Positions 6,055 to 6,133 of a stretch of DNA of 6,133 bases are shown here, piece after piece (position 1 is the stretch's first letter; each line of letters begins with the position of its first letter). The notes beneath the pieces were generated by a model. The model was not told the DNA's origin and ran no database searches. It saw only the letters and a program-made list of their open reading frames with translations. The stretch spans positions 1 to 6,133 of the forward strand of contig DUWA01000169.1 in the NCBI GenBank assembly GCA_012840755.1, written 5' to 3'. This DNA comes from Mycoplasmatota bacterium. Its GTDB lineage: Bacteria > Bacillota_I > Bacilli_A > RF39 > UBA660. The position numbers and the translations under genes are program-made.

Positions 6055-6133
6055 AAGCTATTACATTTTTAATTTTTATAACGCCTTTAATTAGTAATAT
6101 TCTAGTTTTAAAATGATTAAAAGATCTATATCC
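6053..6133 (-). CDS. ISL3-family transposase, C-terminal end (partial)
   Basis: On the minus strand the frame stays open from the window edge to TAA (6055-6053), giving 26 residues that begin GYRSFNHFKTRILLIKGVI. A GYR-x-F-x-x-F-(K/R)-x-RIL block near the C-terminus is typical of DDE transposases of the ISL3 group (DDE_Tnp_ISL3), lying after the catalytic core; that core is not in this window. The stop overlaps the T-run of the convergent terminator. Only the last residues are visible, so intactness of the transposase cannot be judged. The call rests on a short motif plus the terminus-like sequence 67 bp beyond the stop. Confidence 0.6.
   Translation of the reverse strand, partial: GYRSFNHFKTRILLIKGVIKIKNVIA

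Larger units (their letters stand above)
5961..6133 (-). mobile_element. Terminal part of an ISL3-family insertion sequence (right-partial)
   Basis: Three signs agree: a terminus-like sequence at 5961 resembling ISL3-family ends as I remember them, a minus-strand reading frame ending in a peptide typical of ISL3 transposase C-termini, and an abrupt change in the protein tail encoded across the junction. The element holds the transposase end, an inward-facing terminator and the terminal repeat, and continues beyond the window. The family generates 8-bp target duplications, so the predicted copy is TATTTCCA (5953-5960). The exact boundary and completeness cannot be shown here. Confidence 0.65.

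Noticed and set aside
5962..6072. Another plus-strand frame reads IVLVRPKTNDNELNL, recalling the VVRPN-like tail of HD-GYP proteins and suggesting a frameshift at the gene end.
   Set aside because: The frame runs straight through the strong terminator at 6022-6054. The junction and sequence are better explained by an IS end, with a transposase reading frame opposite.

Overview
This A/T-rich window reads as bacterial chromosome from a strictly fermentative anaerobe of the Bacillota/Mycoplasmatota sphere. The evidence is composition (Arg mostly AGA, Ile often ATA, many A/T runs), a B. subtilis-type rsgA-rpe pair, and a one-chain pyruvate:ferredoxin oxidoreductase. TGA appears to be a stop: rsgA ends in TGA inside an ATGA overlap, and the tryptophans I checked in nifJ are TGG. 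A code-4 Mycoplasma/Spiroplasma is therefore unlikely. I cannot name the genus.

Layout. Positions 1-744 hold the 3' part of rsgA (ribosome-assembly GTPase), cut by the window edge. It overlaps rpe (pentose-phosphate epimerase, 741-1379) by 4 bp. An A/T-only terminator candidate lies across the rpe stop. The 122-bp gap to 1501 holds a candidate nifJ promoter and two inverted repeats. nifJ (1502-4933) is complete, with every expected cofactor motif. The 166-bp gap 4934-5099 is dense in dyad symmetry: three inverted repeats, a repeated GTGATATAAT and a good extended -10 promoter. That promoter drives an HD-GYP-family protein (5100-5999) with an N-terminal regulatory domain and a degenerate GYP motif.

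The right end is the most notable part. From about 5961 the sequence looks like the terminus of an ISL3-family insertion sequence. It begins GGTTCTTTGTCAAATAGTGT, carries a strong inward-facing intrinsic terminator (6022-6054), and holds the last 26 codons of a transposase on the minus strand (6053-6133), which runs off the window. The element appears to have inserted into the 3' end of the HD-GYP gene. Its first 287 codons look native; the last 12 and the stop come from the IS.

The genes do not form one pathway. rsgA-rpe is a housekeeping pair, nifJ supplies acetyl-CoA and reduced ferredoxin or flavodoxin, and the HD-GYP protein is a putative signalling phosphodiesterase. I found no CRISPR array, tRNA, rRNA or clear new multi-gene system. 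The items of most interest are the IS-truncated, motif-degenerate HD-GYP gene and the unusually symmetric control regions before it and before nifJ.
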